The notes beneath the pieces are model-generated. The model made no database searches, was not told where the DNA came from, and was given only the letters and a program-made list of their open reading frames with translations. 64,000 bases of DNA, from assembly GCA_950295325.1 (NCBI GenBank), contig OX485809.1:17424001-17488000 (forward strand), read 5' to 3'. Each line of letters starts with the position of its first letter. Positions within the stretch are counted from its first letter, which is position 1. A program made the translations under genes and the position numbers. Below, piece by piece: positions 1 to 10,703 of the stretch. Source of the DNA: Polytrichum commune. Its lineage: Eukaryota; Streptophyta; Polytrichopsida; Polytrichales; Polytrichaceae.

Positions 1-660
1 CTTATATTCATGGAGTAGGCCCACCCACTCATCACATCCATTACCTACCTCTTAACTCAAGAAGGTATGTGGCGTTATTGTGGTAGGTACATAGTACATG
101 TGTATAGCAATACATATGTATGTGACAAGGGCCAAAATGTTGGTCATACATAAAGTCCTCTCCAAGTGATTCATGTTGGCGTGTCTTTTCCAAACTGGAT
201 AGAAAGGAGGCTCATTATCACCCATAAGGTATGATCATGTCATGGCTTGACCACTACATCCCCTAATGGACATGTGTTGCCCTGCCATAGGTTGTGTAGC
301 AAGTACCTAGTACTTGTTTCCCCGTAGTAGGGCTCATCATTACCTAGTTGTTAACTTAGGAACGGAATGTGCCATGTGGCCCTACCGTGGTGGGTACAAA
401 GTACCGAGGTGTGTAACAAGGGTCCAAAAAATCAATTACAAGACCTCTTTGAGTTATTTTTGTTGACGTGTCTATTGCTTGTTCGATATGTGGAGGCACA
501 TTATCACTCGTGCGTGCTGTGTCTATTATACCAAGATTGGACATGAGGGGGCACATACCACTTGTAATTGATGCCCATGCCATGGCCTAAATTATTACAT
601 CTTGAAATAGACATGTGTCGCCTAATCGTCAATTTAAGTACCTAGTACTAATCTTGCCAC
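1..660. repeat. Diverged tandem repeat, unit about 330 bp
   Basis: Two consecutive units share an ordered set of words: a 'taggtacatagtac'-like block, 'aacaagggtcc/gacaagggcc', 'gttgacgtgtct/gttggcgtgtct', 'gacatgtgtcgcc/gacatgtgttgcc' and 'aagtacctagtact'. The last word recurs 334 bases apart (about 301 and 635), and a third unit seems to begin at about 655 with 'tagcgaggcccg'. The second unit holds an insertion near 540-570. The array probably continues beyond the left edge. No coding capacity is evident. Confidence 0.6.
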
Positions 661-719
661 TAGCGAGGCCCGATAAGTTGGGTGCCTACTACATCCGGTG
701 ATAAGGACTTCGCGTGCAT

Positions 720-1410
720 TACCTAGTGCATTACACATAATTTTGGATGTTTATTTGGATCCCGAATTACTTCACCCAATTAGTGATTTTCATTTCGAGT
801 TTCAGAATCAGAATTGAGATGCACAAACAATAAGAAGTAGAAGTGAAGATTTTATTCCTCCTTAAACGATCGCATCAACCCTCCCACTTGTGTTAATCAT
901 TAAACTTAGAATGGTGTCTACCGGGAAAAAATAAGAGATAAGAAGAAAAGATAAAAAAGAACGTCAATGTTTTTACACTAACACGCGATGTTTGTTCGTT
1001 GCACGATCATGCAGGCATGGGAGCAAGGGACTGAATGGCGTCCATGTATTTTGAGCACATTGTCCAATCTTATCGGAACGCAAATCATTCTTGATGTTCG
1101 TTCTTGACTCCAAACTTTGCCATATACCACTCAAATATAGGTGTAGAATGGAGAAGAGTGATCGTATAAGGTCCACACAGCTTAGTGCATGCTAAGTTGG
1201 CCAATCTACTACATAACATTCTTTAGCAAAAAGTAGGAAAATTCGAGCACGAAGCCGCAGTTAGGAAGATATTCGCTACGGAATTGAGCAAATTTCTCCA
1301 CACACCTTGATGCCCTAATTCAATATTCTTGAATTGTGTGTAGATGTACTAATGGTGAATTGTTTAAGGTGGGGATGTCTAATTTGGTTACTGGTCTTAA
1401 CCAACACATT
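720..1410. other. No gene recognised
   Basis: AT-rich DNA between the tandem repeat and the left retrotransposon. I see no domain-bearing frame and no inverted-repeat element here. Confidence 0.5.
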
Positions 1411-1435
1411 TGTATTGAGTGACGGCTTCACCATA

Positions 1436-2740
1436 GACCAGCGTGGAGAACCTCAAATCCCACTACATAAATACTTCGATCCAGAAACATATGACATATG
1501 TCTCAAACACTTGGGTAATAACAAAGCCCTTGGCCCAGACAAAATTCTCAATTCAATCCTAAAAAATAGGTCACCACGATTTCACAAACTACTGTTTTTA
1601 TTCTTCAAACACTGTTACAAACAAAAACAAATCCCTGCATTATGAAAAACGAGCCTCACAGTTCTATTCTATAAGAAAGGTAACTCATCACAACTTATAA
1701 ACCATAGACCTATTGCTCTAGCCAATACCATATATAAACTCTACACAAATACTTTGACATCCATCCTCTCGGCTTATGGAGAAACTCACCAAATACTACA
1801 CGATAGTCAAGAAGGATTCAGAGCAGAAAGAGAAACATCCAGACAACTCCAAATACTTATTGTTGCATTAGAAGATGCAAGATTCACAAATTATGACATA
1901 TATATTCTATACATAGACTTCAAAAACATCTTTGGCTCCATTGACCACGCTAGATTCCTAGTCATAATGAAGGACCTTGGATACCCAAATGATGTCATAT
2001 ACCTAATTGAAAACATATACTCACAATCCACTACCACATTCATTGGAGAACACTTCGGTAAAACACAACCCATTCTCATTCAAAGAAAAACGATACAAGA
2101 AGACACCATAAGTCCATACTTATTCATCATATTCTTATAATCCCTCCTTAGATGGTTACAACAAGGAAATGATAGATACACATTTGGAACATCCAAAGTA
2201 AAAATCTCCTCAGTAGTATATGCGGATGACTTAGCAGCAATTGCCAACAGATTAAAATCACTTCAAATACAACTCAACAAACTCGACAAATTCTGTAAAT
2301 GGGTTCGCATGGATCTTGGAATCCCTAAATGCGCAATTACTGGATGCCCGAACAAATCCAAAGTGAGCCCCCTAGCATTCAAAAACTCAAATTCAAGCGA
2401 CCAATATAAACTACATAAACGAACCTATACCAGTTTTAAGTCAAAATGAATCATATACATATCTGGGAATAAACCTTGCCCCTTCACTAAAATGGAAAAC
2501 AGAAATACACACTACTACCACCAAAGTCATAAAACAATGCAAGGACCTTGCAGCTTGTCCAACCACTATGAAACAAAAAATTAATATGGCCGACACAGTT
2601 CTATGTTATACCATACTCCTTACCTGCCATAAAAAAACTTGACAAAAAGATTATTGCCCTCCACAAAATAATATGTGAACTACCAAAATGCACGTCAAAC
2701 ATAGCCACGTAACTCCCTCATGACCTATTTGGAATAGAAG
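1436..2740 (+). pseudogene. Reverse transcriptase domain of LINE copy 1 (broken)
   Basis: The frame starting at 1436 reads an RT entry motif (NNKALGPDKI, about 1527-1556), then a fingers motif with RPIALANTIYKLY, a palm motif with LYIDFKNIFGSIDH near 1908-1950, and the catalytic box as YADD at 2219-2230. All lie in one frame, but it is crossed by TGA at 1643-1645 and TAA at 2138-2140. Around 2400 the reading jumps to another frame, where YLGINLAPSLKWK continues the thumb. Catalytic aspartates are still present. With at least two stops and one frameshift no functional RT can be made from this copy. Confidence 0.88.
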
Positions 2741-2972
2741 GTTTTTCACTTAAAAACGCCTACGTACGATGCATAGGTGAGCAACTACAACATGCCCTTA
2801 ATGACACAGGTAGACTTGGACAAATTTACAACGGACTACTACAATTTATACTAGCAACATTTGGTGGCGCTGAAGAAATACCTCGTATCAAATACCACCA
2901 TTGTGTCTGATCACCTATAACTAGAAAAAAAAATTACTTAAAAAAAGAGCAGGAGTTCACCTAAAAAGCACA

Positions 2973-3679
2973 ATGGACAACTTCATACTTAACACCTCCC
3001 CACTTGAAAACGTCTGGATGAATGAAGCGCAAAACATTCACGGCCTAAATCCTAAAACATCACTTAAATTACTACAAAAGTTATTATTGTACAATATAAT
3101 TGAACTAGGGCAAATCACTTTACCCAATGGCCTTAATATGATGAGCCCATATGATTTTAAAAACTATCATTCTAACCCTACCAAACTAATTAAAAGTGCA
3201 TTAAATATTTCTCAACAACTATTTTGTCACCCCTCTTGCCCCCGCAATGCCAACAACCATGCCCGCACCATCACCCCCCAAGAACCCTAAAAGACAACTA
3301 CATCATAATAAATCACAACATTCCCCCCAGACAACCCGAGCCTCTAGTGCATCCCCCAAATCCACTTCACCCATACCAACCTTCCCCACCAAGAGACGTT
3401 CTTAAAAACCCTAGACAATTCCCTATCCACACAATCTTTTATCATAAACACCGACATTACACTGACTCCAATGGAATCACGAAAAACCACACATCATATC
3501 TATGCCAATGGATAATAAGAAATAATAATACCTATAACAAATGGCGAACCCAAAGAGATTTATTCCCTTGGTACGACTGCAACACCTATGTCCGTAACAC
3601 CGGGCTACTAACTCAGTACTACACCAAAAGACAACATAAACACTTCTTGAACCTAATAAACGCCCACTTTGCCACATAA
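2973..3679 (+). pseudogene. Linker region between RT and methyltransferase-like domain, LINE copy 1
   Basis: Two overlapping frames (2973-3290 and 3224-3679) cover the stretch between RT thumb and the next domain. The first is leucine/asparagine-rich. The second becomes proline-rich and then reads a Y/H/N-rich segment ending at TAA (3677-3679). It shares its frame with the 326-codon domain that follows, so the TAA and a TGA at 3686-3688 are probably later mutations inside one original polyprotein. I recognise no named domain here. Confidence 0.55.
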
Positions 3680-3724
3680 CAACAATGAGATACCACATAC
3701 GTCACCCCCGCAACAATTATCCCA

Positions 3725-4702
3725 TTGGCACATATCTCTATCAATGAATGCAACCCTGAAAATGATATAGAAACCAGCACCAATACCATCCAAGCACACT
3801 TTGATGTGGCCCACATATATGAAGACCATGGACGACACCTCACCACCATTCCCAAAACAAGACTACACTGGCTATGGAAACAATACCAACTCGCAAAAAA
3901 TACCCCACACGGACTAGAACCACCCACACAACCATTCGAAACTGAAATGGTATGGTTATACCAAAAATACAAATACCGTATTCCAAAAAATGACCCTCTA
4001 AAACTAGCCCAATATACAATACCAACCCCGATATTAAACTTTCTCACTACATCATTCAATATCAGTCACTCATATTTTTCATCTTCAGTCACATGTTCTA
4101 CACAACTTAATCAATTTTACTCTCCATTCTCACGAGATAAAATATTTGGATCCTTAGGGAAAGCCTTTGACCATAAATGGAAAGGAATAGGATATGCCCA
4201 CCCCAATAATGCAACAAACTTAGAACATGCTATACATTGGGCCCGTCTTGCCGCCAAAAAATACCCAAGCACCATCACAATACTCATCTCACTTGATACA
4301 AACTGGTATCAAAACTGCAACCCACATTCCGGCCCATTCCCAGACACACATATTATCGCCCACTTTATTGCAGATACTATCACATATGAAGAACCTACTA
4401 AACCACCAAAATTTAACATACCTAGGAAAGAACTCTCTACACTACGAATACTTTGCATACACCACCAAAATAACTACATAGGAACCCATGAACAACTAAA
4501 TCAATTCACCCATATTATAAATAATCTCTCAATACAACAACCATACACACAGATTGCCATGTATACCCCCCCGAATATCCATGTCAATCCCAACAAAAAG
4601 TGGTCCAAACTAACTTATCCCAATATCCCCACACTCAATGAAACACCTATGCCTCAACTATGTGACTACCAAACTAACTTACCATTAAAATTTCATCCGT
4701 AA
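3725..4702 (+). CDS. Retrotransposon domain of unknown function, possibly PCIF1-like methyltransferase fold (copy 1)
   Basis: A 326-codon uninterrupted frame inside an otherwise decayed element. The track start is a TTG, so it is best read as an internal part of the polyprotein. The core, about residues 130-235, reads FSRDKIFGSLGKAF, then a short gap, GYAHP, a helix with HWARLAAKKYP, and a strand TITILISLDTNWY. That order (FGS-x-G, hydrophobic strand, xHP where NPPF would sit, helix, strand plus P/D-x-W) resembles the PCIF1 family of cap-adenosine N6-methyltransferases. The catalytic NPPF is not conserved: both copies have AHP followed by N or H. The second copy keeps the same pattern at about 60% identity by eye. 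The function is inference. It could instead be an inactive or unrelated fold. Confidence 0.6.
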   Translation: MAHISINECNPENDIETSTNTIQAHFDVAHIYEDHGRHLTTIPKTRLHWLWKQYQLAKNTPHGLEPPTQPFETEMVWLYQKYKYRIPKNDPLKLAQYTIPTPILNFLTTSFNISHSYFSSSVTCSTQLNQFYSPFSRDKIFGSLGKAFDHKWKGIGYAHPNNATNLEHAIHWARLAAKKYPSTITILISLDTNWYQNCNPHSGPFPDTHIIAHFIADTITYEEPTKPPKFNIPRKELSTLRILCIHHQNNYIGTHEQLNQFTHIINNLSIQQPYTQIAMYTPPNIHVNPNKKWSKLTYPNIPTLNETPMPQLCDYQTNLPLKFHP

Positions 4703-4708
4703 TTTAGT

Positions 4709-5295
4709 TATTACACTGATGGGTCATTTACAAAACCCAAACTAATTTCCCTAGAGTATGGAGAAGAGAAACAACATGATATGGTATTTATAGCCCTAAA
4801 GGGCTTAGCATTGCCAAAAGACTACATGGCCACCAAAATATCCTACGGGCAGAAATGATTGCCATCCATAAAACACTACGAATTATCAATACCCAATATC
4901 CAAATGAACCCGCATACATATTCACCGATAGCCTAAATGTATTATATCTACTAAACACACAAATTAAACATCCCACACTACACAACAGTCACCCCGACCG
5001 AGTCACACTTGCCTCCATGGTACAATTGCTTCAAAACCGCTCCCAACCAATCACATTATACAAAGTTAGAGCACATGTCAACATAGACGGCAATGAACAA
5101 GCAAATAAACTAGCAAATAAACTAGCAAAAGAAGGACTGGACCTTACCCATAGAAGCGCCACACACCCATACGAACACGCCCATGCCAGACCTTACTACT
5201 ACCAAAAAGATGAATGGCCCTCCATTATAGACACACCAGACAAAGGCCCTGTTAGATTTCTAGAAAAACAAATAAAAATACGACAGAATAAATAA
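4709..5295 (+). pseudogene. RNase H domain of LINE copy 1 (frameshifted)
   Basis: The first catalytic motif, YYTDGSF, lies at 4709-4729 in one frame. From about 4780 the domain continues in the next frame through RAEM, FTDSLNVLYLL and NIDGNEQANKLAN, giving the four acidic positions D, E, D, D of cellular-type RNase H. A frameshift near 4770 separates the halves, and a tandem codon duplication (ANKL repeated) follows the last motif. In retrotransposons this domain removes the RNA strand during cDNA synthesis. The intact counterpart is at 31452-31964. Confidence 0.88.
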
Positions 5296-5339
5296 CTTAG
5301 AAACTATAGCCATACAAACCCCCAATATCTGTAAATGGA

Positions 5340-6145
5340 CAGGCAATGCAGACATTGACAAAGAACTTTCCAATGAATTATGGAGTAACCCTACTATTAC
5401 GGACAAGCAAAAATCATGCCTTATCAAATTTTGCACCGGAACCTACATGGGCCAAGCCAGAAAACAAACCTTCTTTGGTAGACAAAGATTCCCCACCATC
5501 ACCTGTCCTATCTGCAACTCATATGAACTTGATACATGGCTACATGTACTACTCACATGCAAACAACAACATATACACTCATTACACGTACAATGATATA
5601 CTGTTTACGTACAAAACAATATGGAAAATCAGAAAATTACTAATTTCTTCTGAAAATCCCGATGCTACACTTTCATGAACGTTGGTACGTTTAATGACAA
5701 CCCCCAAGAAAACACCGTCCCTAACTGGCTATTACCCTGTACATGTGGAACCCAAAGATGCCACTGTAACTCTCAATTTAGACCCGACATCCTTTGCGTT
5801 AAAGGGTTACCATATCAAAATGAACCCCCCACAAATATTGACCAAACTCTTACCATACAATTTATTGAATTCACATATTGCAATGACATATTTTCACCAG
5901 AAACACTAGAAGCTAAAGCTAACAAATACAAACCACCGATAAAAAACATTGCTGCTCTAGGCTGGAAAATTGATCCGCTCATTGTTATTACAGCAGGCGC
6001 TAGAGCCGCAACACACATTCCATCAATGAAAGTACTTGAAGACAAATTAAAATACCTATGCCATCCATCCGAACTACCTTCAAAAACATCAATACCATTG
6101 CTATACAATACGCCATGTCCAACCTCCTCCACAAAAGAAGACTAG
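5340..6145 (+). pseudogene. CCHC knuckle and restriction-like endonuclease of LINE copy 1
   Basis: A knuckle of the form C-x2-C-x9-H-x4-C starts with the Cys codon at 5504. The frame then shifts briefly (WKIRKLLISS is read in another frame) and returns at 5675 for a 156-residue segment. This holds a Cys/His cluster (CTCGTQRCHC), an RPDI motif, IEFTYCND about 28 residues later and a K-x-NKYKPP stretch. The order Cys cluster, PD, acidic strand, K-rich helix is that of the R2-type restriction-like endonuclease, which nicks target DNA for target-primed reverse transcription. The second acidic position is Glu, not the Asp usual in R2. Confidence 0.75.
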
Positions 6146-6460
6146 AAAATCACCAACCTTTACCTCAATTACAAGATCCCCCCTAACGGAACCAAAAGTT
6201 ATATATGAAACTTACCCTATATTAATTAACCCTTATTTGCATTCTTCTAGCTGTTATTGGTTTCTATCTGTTACTGGCCCCTATTTGTTAATGGTTACTT
6301 GTGACTATAGTGTCTACTCTCGAAAGGGGGAAGTAGTTCTTTACTTCTATTCCTATGTCCACAGGACATAGGTCTAGGGGTGGAACGAACAGACACTTCA
6401 TTCACGTCGGTCCCCTACCGGAGACCGAAGTTTCTTCTCTCTCTTCTCTCTGCATAAAAG
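6146..6460 (+). other. 3' UTR and pyrimidine tail of LINE copy 1
   Basis: Non-coding sequence shared in part with the 3' flank of the second copy. It ends in a TTC/CTCT-rich run at about 6432-6452 in place of a poly(A) tail. The exact end and target duplication are not resolved. Confidence 0.6.
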
Positions 6461-7437
6461 TTGTTAAGTGAAAATTGCTTCTAGGAAATCATGTCATTTC
6501 ATAGTTCAAATTACATGGAAAATGATAATACAGATGTTTGTTTGATGTCATTGAAAACCAACAAGATAATCATTCATAAAACTTCCCGAAATGACCATTC
6601 CATGTTAGTCATGAACCTTCTAGGTAGAAATGTATGTTGCAACTATTTCTACAAACATGTAGTTTGTTATTATTATTATTATTAAAAAACTCTTTCTAAG
6701 ATCGACTTTGACGAGTAAGACATGCCATTCTCATAGAAATTTGTTTGATTAAGTCAGGCTTTTGCTAGTTACTAGATGGAACCACCATAGTAGAGCTATT
6801 GGAGCAACCTAGTGTACTTCTACTAAGTTAATGTTGGTTGGTGGTAGTGGATCCAACATGCTCTAGCTATGTTTGTGATGACTTATGTTGCACATTTGTT
6901 CATACTTGTAAGCTCCAACCAATGAATGGGGAGAATTGGTTGTTGGTTGTAAGCCATTTGTTTGGTCATAGTCCGGCCGAAGTGGGCAAGTTTCAATTTT
7001 TGGTGGCTTTCATCTAGTGTTTGGTAGTTAGAATTTGATCCATAGTATGATCAGAAGGCTATGGCTGTGATAAGTTGGTTTTTGCTTATAACCACATTCT
7101 TCTTCTTCGTCTTAACTCAATGTGGAGAAGGTCGGCCAAGGAAGAAGCATGCTATTTCTGTAAGTAGAATCAAGCATAGTTTCAACACAACATAGCAATT
7201 GACTTTTGTGTGAACATTGAAGTTTAGTGATTGAGTTCGGAGGATATAGGCCATAGGCAAATCCCAAGTGAGATGCTTGAGAATAAGAAGTTCGTTTTTT
7301 TTATAAAAAGCCAAGTGATTTGGACTTTGAAATGTCTTGGATACTTCGGTATTGAGAGTAATTGAATGATCTTGATGAGGAAGTTCAATGTGAATTACAA
7401 AGTGAATGAGAGAACTTGCATGTGTGAGAGTAGTGGC
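6461..7437. other. No gene recognised; (TTA)n at about 6667-6685
   Basis: Apart from a short TTA/ATT microsatellite just after 6665 I see only AT-rich DNA with no domain-bearing frame. Confidence 0.5.
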
Positions 7438-7438
7438 T

Positions 7439-7940
7439 ATATCGTAGACATGCTACTGACCGTGCAACACCACTTACCGTGCATGTCACGATACTCCACC
7501 ATGCCACTTACCGTGTACTTTTAATCTCGGCCGTCAAATTATATCACATGCAATCTCAACCGTCCGATGTCTCTCAAACTCAATCATGACCGTGCCAATG
7601 ACCTAAAACGTCACTGTCAACTCACACTCACCATGGAGTCTCCTTCACTCAAATCACATAGCAAGGTGTAGATGTAGCAATAATTTGTAGCTCCTTTAGT
7701 GAAACCTAACATGCACGGTTAGTGAATGGCACATTGATCACACATTGATGCATATAGTTGTGAACTTGATTGTAGAAAGGTTACAAATTTTCAAATACAA
7801 TTGTCATTTCATTTTACCACAATACTCTCATCTCATTTACTAATTACAATTTTTTTTTAAATATTAAAAAAGGTTTAACCCACCTTGTGGAAAACCATTT
7901 GAAACCCAAATATGCACGGTCAGTAGCATGTCTACGATAT
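7439..7940. mobile_element. Inverted-repeat element with 28-bp perfect termini
   Basis: Bases 7439-7466 and 7913-7940 are perfect reverse complements over 28 bp, beginning atatcgtagacatgctactg on the left. The interior is rich in the word 'accgtgc' and its complement and has no coding frame. Size and structure fit a non-autonomous DNA transposon. I could not find a convincing target duplication, so the superfamily is unassigned. Confidence 0.65.
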
Positions 7941-8324
7941 GCATGGTTTTGAGCATTTAGACTATTAAAAGCATGCACATGTTGATTGAAGATTGTATAA
8001 GGAATCAAAATGAATGTAGAAGAACAAGTTTTTGGCAATAGCCTGGTGAGATTAGGCGTGTTGAGGAAGAGGATAAGTTTGATTGAGGATATGAGTGAGG
8101 GTGTGAACATGAGGATGATAGCTTGAGAGCAATTAAACTATGAGCAAGGGGAAGGTGGCATTGAGATTGACTTTAAATGAGTAAAGTTGATGGTGATAGG
8201 CCAAAGAATATAAATATTAAATGAATAAGAGGAAAATGAGCGTATGTCAAGATGCAGTGTTGGGTAATGATGTGACAAAGGAAGATGTCATAGGAGCAAG
8301 AGTTGGAGAGGAAGTGATGAGTGA

Positions 8325-8903
8325 GGGCCACTTCACACACAAGGCTGAAGGCCCTTGACCATGGCAATGTAAGAGCTCTCATTGGTCGAAAAGGCGGAGA
8401 CTGTCCAAGTTCGCTTCACACTAGGAGGTGGAGGCCTAAAGGCCCAAAGAAAAGTTCATGGATGAAAAGTCTACATGGAGTCCTACATGGCTAGTTGTGG
8501 ATAAGGGTGCATGGTCTACCGGAATTTGTGTCAGACCCACCTCCAAGAGGTGGGCTTGACGCAAATTCTGGGAGACCATGACTTTTTTAATGTATTTTTC
8601 AGCATGACAGATTTCAAGACAGACTGCATGGCAGATTCCAGAAGAGATTCCAAGACATATTCCAGGATAGACAAACACCATCAAGTAGTTATCTTAAATT
8701 GATAAACTTGGAGACATATTATATTGAACCGAATCCTCCCCTCTTTTTCCGCCAACAAAATATGCAATGGTCCCGCAACATGGTTCATTCTCACTTCATA
8801 CTATGCTTGAGGGCCAAAGACTACATAAAATGGCTTTTGGATGAGAGTCAAGGGTCCTCACCATTACAAGGTCACGGCTCTTGGCTCATGTGTGAAGTGG
8901 CCC
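8325..8903 (+). mobile_element. Harbinger-like MITE, family H1, long form
   Basis: Termini are gggccacttcacacac on the left and its complement on the right, flanked by TGA at 8322-8324 and 8904-8906, the 3-bp duplication expected of PIF/Harbinger. Inside, 8510-8580 is a near-perfect palindrome (ggtctaccgg ... gggagacc). A second long-form copy is at 20562-21118. No transposase is encoded. Confidence 0.75.
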
Positions 8904-10021
8904 TGAGTCAAACATATGAGGATTAAGATATGGGAGAGCCGAGAGCAAGTCCACTCGAATGATTTAGGTTTGGTGGAAGGTCAAGAGAAAAAGAAGTAAA
9001 CAAGAAGTGTTGAGAAACCATACAAATCTTGAGAGAGGTTGTTGGGAATAAGTCCTTGAATCACTTCACTCAACATGTGGAAGGGAGTGAGGAATATTTG
9101 CCTTAGTAGGGCGATAGGCTTTGAAAACCAAAGGAAGTTAGTTGAGAAGCTAAAGATAAAGAATTGGTAAGCTTGAGAAGGGTAATGGCCTAGTAAAGAT
9201 TGAATATGGACATGACCGGTGGAAGGTCAAGAGGAAATTAAATCCCGCATGGAGATAGAAAGTCAATAGCTTAGTGAGGATGAGAGAATTTAGTGAAGCC
9301 TTGGATGGGCACATATGAGATTCGAGATGGTTGAAGGCCATAGTCAAGCCTCGGGTGGAGAGATGGCCATGAGAATGAAGTCATTACCAAAGAGTAAGAA
9401 TGTTACTAGAACATAGCCTAGTAGGTCTATTGCATCTTGTCAAGGAAAATAAAGAATGTGCATACAAGGATGATGAGACTTGAAGTTACTTTGGGCATGC
9501 TATAGGCTACCAAAGACATTACCTTGGTAGAAGGAGGATTTCATCCCACTGGAGTAAGTTTTGACATCTATTTGAGCACACAAGACAATCTAATTCATAG
9601 AATAAAGGATATTGCATGTCATGTTGATGCATTGTATTAACATGTGTGAATAATTATTGAGACAAGTTGCTAGGTCCATCGAAGATGAAGGTGATGATTA
9701 CAGTGTTAAAGATTTGCACGATGGTTGTAAGTTGATTAAGGGAGCTTTACTTTGAGATTATTGCAAGCATAATTTATGGCAATTAAAGACTATGCATGAC
9801 TCAAAAGACATTACCCGGGACATTGTCCTGACCATGAGCCATTGACTTCTTGCCAAGCTTTTGAGCTTCACAATTGACATGAAATTAGAGTGATAAGAGT
9901 CCACACACGTAGGACAAATTCACAAGTGATTGAGAAAACACCAATGAACCATACAAGTGCGAATTAAGCTTTATGTAGAAGGAACGATAGAGTTGAAACA
10001 TGGATTATTACTAGAAACCTT
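8904..10021. other. No gene recognised
   Basis: Purine-rich, gene-less DNA. No repeat family found elsewhere in the window is recognisable here. Confidence 0.45.
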
Positions 10022-10135
10022 AATCCAATGTGACATTAATCCTTATATACAGTAGCTCAACCTTGCCTAAGACTTCCCTAATACAATGCTAGGGAAGGTT
10101 GAGCTACTGTCTATAAGGATTAATGTCACATTGGG
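10022..10135. repeat. Near-perfect 48-bp hairpin
   Basis: The arms 10022-10068 and about 10090-10135 are reverse complements with about three mismatches (aatccaatgtgacattaatc on the left). The loop is about 20 bp. The shape suits a fold-back MITE or a hairpin small-RNA precursor; sequence alone does not separate these. Confidence 0.7.
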
Positions 10136-10486
10136 TTACTTTAAGTGATAGCAAAAACCTAACTACATTAGTTACAAATGAACTAGTTGAATTTGAAAAA
10201 TAACCGGTTGAAGCTCAAACCTTCAAGAAAAATACAATTTATTTTGGAGGAATTCATAGATACGCCCCAAATTACTAAAGAAATTTTGAAAGGTGTCAAC
10301 ATGTAGCCGATTGGACTTGGAAACACTAGGATCTTGACCAGCCATGCCCAAAAGTCTCCATGGATATTGGCTCCAACCGAGTGAGGGGTGCTTTAGATGG
10401 GGGTCCAAAGTCCACAAACATAGGGACCAACTTGAAGCAATTCGAGGCAAATTGAACCCTTGAACTGAACAATCCTATCCAAACTA

Positions 10487-10703
10487 CACTAAGTATGATA
10501 TTTAGTGTCACTTACCATTTGGAATTACTCAATGCTTTATCTATTTAATGTATATCTCATATTTACCCCAAAAAAATGAAATTGGTAGTTTGGACATTAT
10601 AGAACATTAAAAAATTTACTTGATAGTTTTTTTTATCAATAGGAAAAAGATATAGCATTGTGTAAATCCAAATAATAAGTGACACTAAATATCAGATTTA
10701 GTG
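10487..10703. mobile_element. CACTAAATAT-terminus MITE, short form
   Basis: Begins CACTAAGTATGATATTTAG and ends with its complement, with TA on both sides. Each terminus is itself palindromic (CACTAAATAT-N-ATATTTAGTG). Length is 217 bp. Related copies are at 17074-17289 and 54386-54600. Confidence 0.7.

Larger units (their letters stand above)
1410..6460 (+). mobile_element. 5'-truncated non-LTR retrotransposon, copy 1 (RT, methyltransferase-like domain, RNase H, CCHC, restriction-like endonuclease)
   Basis: A long A/C-rich sense strand encodes, in order, reverse transcriptase, a linker, a 326-codon domain, RNase H, a CCHC knuckle and a PD-(D/E)xK-type endonuclease. The reading switches between frames and crosses several stops, so this copy is dead. 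The 5' end is lost: recognisable sequence begins inside the RT just after base 1410, so I cannot say whether an N-terminal endonuclease existed. The 3' end is set by similarity to the second copy at 30270-32887: both 3' UTRs share an 'agtgtctactc' block, a 'cggagaccgaagtt'-like block and a pyrimidine-rich TTC tail. RNase H plus a C-terminal restriction-like endonuclease points to a Dualen/R2-related lineage. That placement is inferred, not tested. Confidence 0.85.

Noticed and set aside
1356-1366. Possible target duplication of LINE copy 1 (ttgtttaag at the left, ttgttaag at about 6462)
   Set aside because: Match is short and inexact, and neither element end is fixed.
3619-4059. 146-codon minus-strand frame rich in Cys, Trp and Val
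   Set aside because: Antisense shadow of the A/C-rich LINE coding strand.
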